Source of the DNA: Owenia fusiformis
Lineage: Eukaryota; Annelida; Polychaeta; Sabellida; Oweniidae
Assembly (NCBI GenBank): GCA_903813345.2
Contig: CAIIXF020000011.1
Span: forward strand, 23,419,754 to 23,483,753
Length of the DNA stretch: 64,000 nt
Direction: 5' to 3'
In this document: one piece after another, positions 61,801 to 64,000 of the stretch
How the letters are laid out: each line of letters begins with the position of its first letter
Position numbering within the stretch: position 1 is the stretch's first letter
The notes under the pieces: generated by a model
Seen by the model: only the letters and a program-made list of their open reading frames with translations
Databases searched by the model: none
What the model was told of the DNA's origin: nothing
Program-made: the position numbers and the translations under genes

Positions 61801-62096
61801 ATGATATTTTAAAATTCATATTCCAACCCTCTCATTAAATAACCTTACTATTAATTTCCCTGTAATCATAAATATATTTCTTTTACAGGTATGATAACAT
61901 GGAAGAGCCTTCGATGATAGACAAACGGACAGAAGAAACATTAGCACATTGTATCCAGTTCCACTGTGGAGGAATTGGCAAGGGCGGCCGAGGGAAGTAC
62001 CTCATGTGTCTACACAATAGGTGTCTTCGCTCAGTCAAAATGCAGAAAAATAAACGAATGGACGAAATAATCAACGAGCCTGTAGACTTCCCATAA
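55810..62096 (+). CDS. Predicted secreted cysteine-rich propeptide, 113 aa, 3 exons
   Basis: Exons 55810-55861 (phase 1 end), 57023-57104 (phase 2 end) and 61889-62096 (TAA). They sum to 342 bases, in frame, with GT-AG introns. Exon 1 is a signal peptide: MKTW, then a hydrophobic core NFYLLLLAII; cleavage is likely near residues 18-20. Exon 2 is a short acidic/basic propeptide. Exon 3 holds Lys57-Arg58, a core with Cys66, Cys71, Cys85 and Cys90 (CX4C-X13-CX4C) around a Gly-rich basic GGIGKGGRGKY segment, then Lys100-Arg101 and an acidic tail. Convertase cleavage at both sites would release a peptide of about 41 residues (59-99) with two likely disulfides. A TATA box lies 44 bases before the ATG and an AATAAA 151 bases after the stop. 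Intron 2 (4.8 kb) contains a fold-back and an older TE. I do not recognise the family: a peptide hormone or neuropeptide is plausible, an antimicrobial peptide possible. Exon joining is inferred from phase. Confidence 0.6.
56301..56482 (+). other. Possible alternative terminal exon of the propeptide gene
   Basis: Open frame after a TAG/CAG/CAG acceptor, in the phase left by exon 1 (phase 1). It would give a 77-78-residue secreted protein beginning after the signal peptide with ADYRVYERLEGLF and ending at a TAA. It has one cysteine and no dibasic site. Length is within chance for AT-rich DNA; no polyadenylation signal is obvious close by. Confidence 0.2.
57171..57678. mobile_element. 508-bp fold-back MITE, family F1 (propeptide intron 2)
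   Basis: Same family as 16627-17015 (CACTGGTGATCCGCTCGATT end; GGTTACCGAAACG inside), with a longer centre. Begins 66 bases after the propeptide exon 2 donor. No clean TA duplication remains. Confidence 0.8.
57864..58133 (+). other. Open frame of unknown meaning
   Basis: 90 codons containing LSSCDGVSYENPISIK and IVIFHEPILPRKHG, stop, then a SINE tail 10 bases later. No family recognised, no splice sites or start context that support it. It lies in the large intron of the propeptide gene. Listed only because composition looks less random than its surroundings. Confidence 0.15.
58144..58245 (+). repeat. SINE tail, 5'-truncated
   Basis: Same tail as the SINE at 20884-21080 (AGTACTTCAGGGTGTT, CATAAAAGAACACAGGGCTC) without the tRNA-like head. 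Confidence 0.65.
58487..58760. repeat. Third, diverged copy of a GGT 3'-flank segment
   Basis: Resembles 15435-15705 (copy A) and 49040-49300 (copy B): GCATTGAGTCTTGGGCT, TATTTTCAATGAA, TTGGCTGGAAT-GGACACACC, CTAGCTATGTGTGAATT. Clearly more diverged than A versus B, so it is probably a dispersed repeat rather than part of the tandem duplication. Confidence 0.7.
58761..60779. other. Propeptide intron 2, no recognised features
   Basis: AT-rich sequence with short recurring words (GAGGATGAAGATTTCTTT at about 60451 and 60630) and no coding signal that I can support. Confidence 0.45.
60780..61560 (-). mobile_element. Inverted relative of the 24531-25595 element (propeptide intron 2)
   Basis: Carries the reverse complements of the same words (TTTCGCGAGAC, ATGGACAAATCAATGTT, ATGGCGGCCATTTTGAAAAT) in two to three repeats, and begins with GTGGGTCCTGGGCTCACATG. 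Short frames within it are not genes. Confidence 0.75.
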
Positions 62097-62246
62097 TTCT
62101 TTGATTTCACGGTGCTGTAATGGGGAACACAGACAGGCGTGTCTATTTTATGTTTTACAGACTTTAATTGCGAATCATGTCTTATGATGGAGCTACTATT
62201 AGTTTGACTTTTTGTATGATGATATCTTGAACTTCCAACTTCGTAA

Positions 62247-62252
62247 AATAAA
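62247..62252 (+). terminator. AATAAA polyadenylation signal of the propeptide gene
   Basis: AATAAA 151 bases after the exon 3 stop, followed by a T-rich stretch. It is the first canonical signal downstream of the stop. Confidence 0.5.
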
Positions 62253-62737
62253 GTTTTATTTTTGCACGGCATCAAAAACCAATCGTTTCTCTTTCTCTCC
62301 AATGTCTAACTTGTAAAACTAACAACATGGATGGGATCTTCATTGGAGGAATAAAATGGGTTTATGCTTCTTTGTCTGAAAAATAAAAAATAACCAAGGA
62401 ATCGAGTGTATACTGTAGGCACAAAATGCAACAATGGAAATGCCATTAAATCAGGTAATCAATTCAGACGTTAGATGAATTATTGCAACAAAAGTTCAAA
62501 TCGATTCATACTTCTGAAATCCACTTTGATGTGGGAAAAATAAAGATACAAGGCCACATACATCAAATACTGGAAAATAGAAGCTTTTATGACCATGAAA
62601 GTCAATCGTTAAATGCATCCGAGAACAAGCAAAATATCTATTGTCAAATACTTCTAATACGATCTGCGTTAATCTGGTAATAGCTATTACAGCAGTATTC
62701 TATTGTTTTGATACACTTACAGTGACTACTTAACCTA

Positions 62738-62920
62738 TGTTTACAGTATACAATTGTTGACCTCTCCAGAGGTCAACCGGCAAAATTGTATACCAAGACT
62801 GTAAACCGAGAAACTACTGTTGGCAGAGACCGAAGGTCGAGGTCAACAGTGTTTCAAGGTTTACAGTCGAGGTATATGATTTTGACGGTTGACCGAATAG
62901 AGAGGTCTACAATTGTTTTG
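62738..62920. repeat. Pair of imperfect hairpins 3' of the propeptide gene
   Basis: GTTTACAGTATACAATTGTT is answered by AATTGTATACCAAGACTGTAAAC across a GACCTCT-AGAGGTC centre, and a related pair follows to 62920. Probably a decayed palindromic element. Confidence 0.6.
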
Positions 62921-64000
62921 TTAGTCAGAAGAAACTAATAATATTATACGACAGTCATCAATCATGGCTTCATTTCACAATCTTTTCTACGAACCACGCC
63001 AGCAATAATTTCTAAGAAAATCTGAAGACAGTGGAAGCTAAACTCTCTGTTTTCGGCACACAACTGCGTACTCACCAGTAAATTAATGTTAATTTTGCGT
63101 TTCTATTTGTATTGTTGCTATACTCGTCGTGTAGAAAAGTCAAAATATCACTTTCATCAATGTGTACAAAATGTCCGACTACCATGTTTTTTCTGTAAAC
63201 ATTGTGACGTCATATTTCCCATAATTCACAAGTGTAGTACAGTAACATACGCGGTCGATAATATGATATCCCATGATGCACAAGTGAGGTACAGGCAAAA
63301 ATGTTGACCGCTAATTGACCAATCAGATGCGAGTATTTACACTGAGGTAATAAATATAGCACAACGTCATACTTATAATTGCAATTGAGACAACGAAGTA
63401 GACCGTTAATGAGAATAGAAATTAGTACTAGTAAATGCCAAAAACGAACCTGAAAAATAGTTATAGTGTTCTATGGTCTGTATGCCAGAATTGGCACTGG
63501 AATTTCTAATAGTCTTTCTGTTAATCTATGTTATAGCCTCATCACTTCATCAACTTTAAATGGGGATATGAGCCTAAAATAATGGAGTACGATGACTTGA
63601 GCCTGCAATTTAACAAGCATAAGCTCAATAACAAAATTTTGCTTCTACTCCGCCCACCCAAAGTTTAATGAACTGCTGATCAGAGACAAGAACCAGGGAC
63701 AGGAATAACCTATTGGTACAAATGATTGAATGACCAATTGTTCATCCTTCGTCCAAGGGTATTTCACTTCTTTCCATAAATTGAATAATAAATGAAGTCC
63801 TTTGAATGAAGGATGCAATTGCTATGCGCCAACCCTTTTCAACAAATTAAATTCTGATTTGACAAATCAGATTTTTTCACGACGAGATCAGATAACTAGG
63901 GCAATAAAAGACTTAAAGAGACATGAATCGGACACTCCGTCCTGTAATTCATATTTTAATGTCTGATTCATTTCTATTCTCCATAAAAGTACTCAGCTGG
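62921..64000. other. 3' flank of the propeptide gene, no recognised features
   Basis: Short frames (for example 63086-63307) lack family or splice support. Nothing further identified. Confidence 0.45.

Noticed and set aside
61883-62302. Minus-strand 139-codon frame
   Set aside because: It overlaps propeptide exon 3 on the opposite strand, has no family features, and begins in the 3' flank; the + strand has splice, phase and domain support.

Overview
This is AT-rich animal genomic DNA, most likely from an invertebrate. Genes are split into short exons with GT-AG introns, introns are kilobases long, and most of the rest is cut-and-paste transposon debris (fold-backs, MITEs, mariner and hAT remnants), SINEs with tRNA-like heads and broken non-LTR retrotransposons. 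Repeat content and gene structure would fit a marine invertebrate, but the sequence alone does not fix the phylum.

Layout. 450-10450 (+): exons 4-11 of a gamma-glutamyltransferase (GGT) gene, copy A; its first three exons must lie upstream of the window. About 10.5-17.56 kb: its 3' flank. 24018-43874 (+): a complete second GGT gene, copy B, 11 exons encoding 621 residues with an N-terminal membrane anchor. About 44-50.8 kb: the 3' flank of copy B. Window 1-17.56 kb is collinear with about 34.5-50.8 kb, including introns and old repeats, so the two genes are a recent tandem segmental duplication with a unit of roughly 33-34 kb. In the exons both share, the proteins differ at about 15 of about 490 positions. 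One of these sits next to the catalytic threonine, and several turn Glu into Lys or Arg in copy B.

After the duplication each copy collected its own insertions. Only A has a mariner fold-back, a 220-bp MITE, an inverted repeat pair and others. Only B has a hAT-type MITE with an 8-bp target duplication, a deleted mariner carrying a nested palindrome, and several fold-backs. Comparing A with B gives clean empty-site versus filled-site evidence for these elements.

55810-62096 (+): three phase-compatible exons with a TATA box and a polyadenylation signal predict a 113-residue secreted precursor. It has a signal peptide, two Lys-Arg sites and a four-cysteine core (CX4C-X13-CX4C). I do not recognise the family; it is the best candidate here for an undescribed peptide. 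Remaining intervals are intergenic or intronic and hold repeats or nothing recognisable. No rRNA, CRISPR or bacterial-type features are present.
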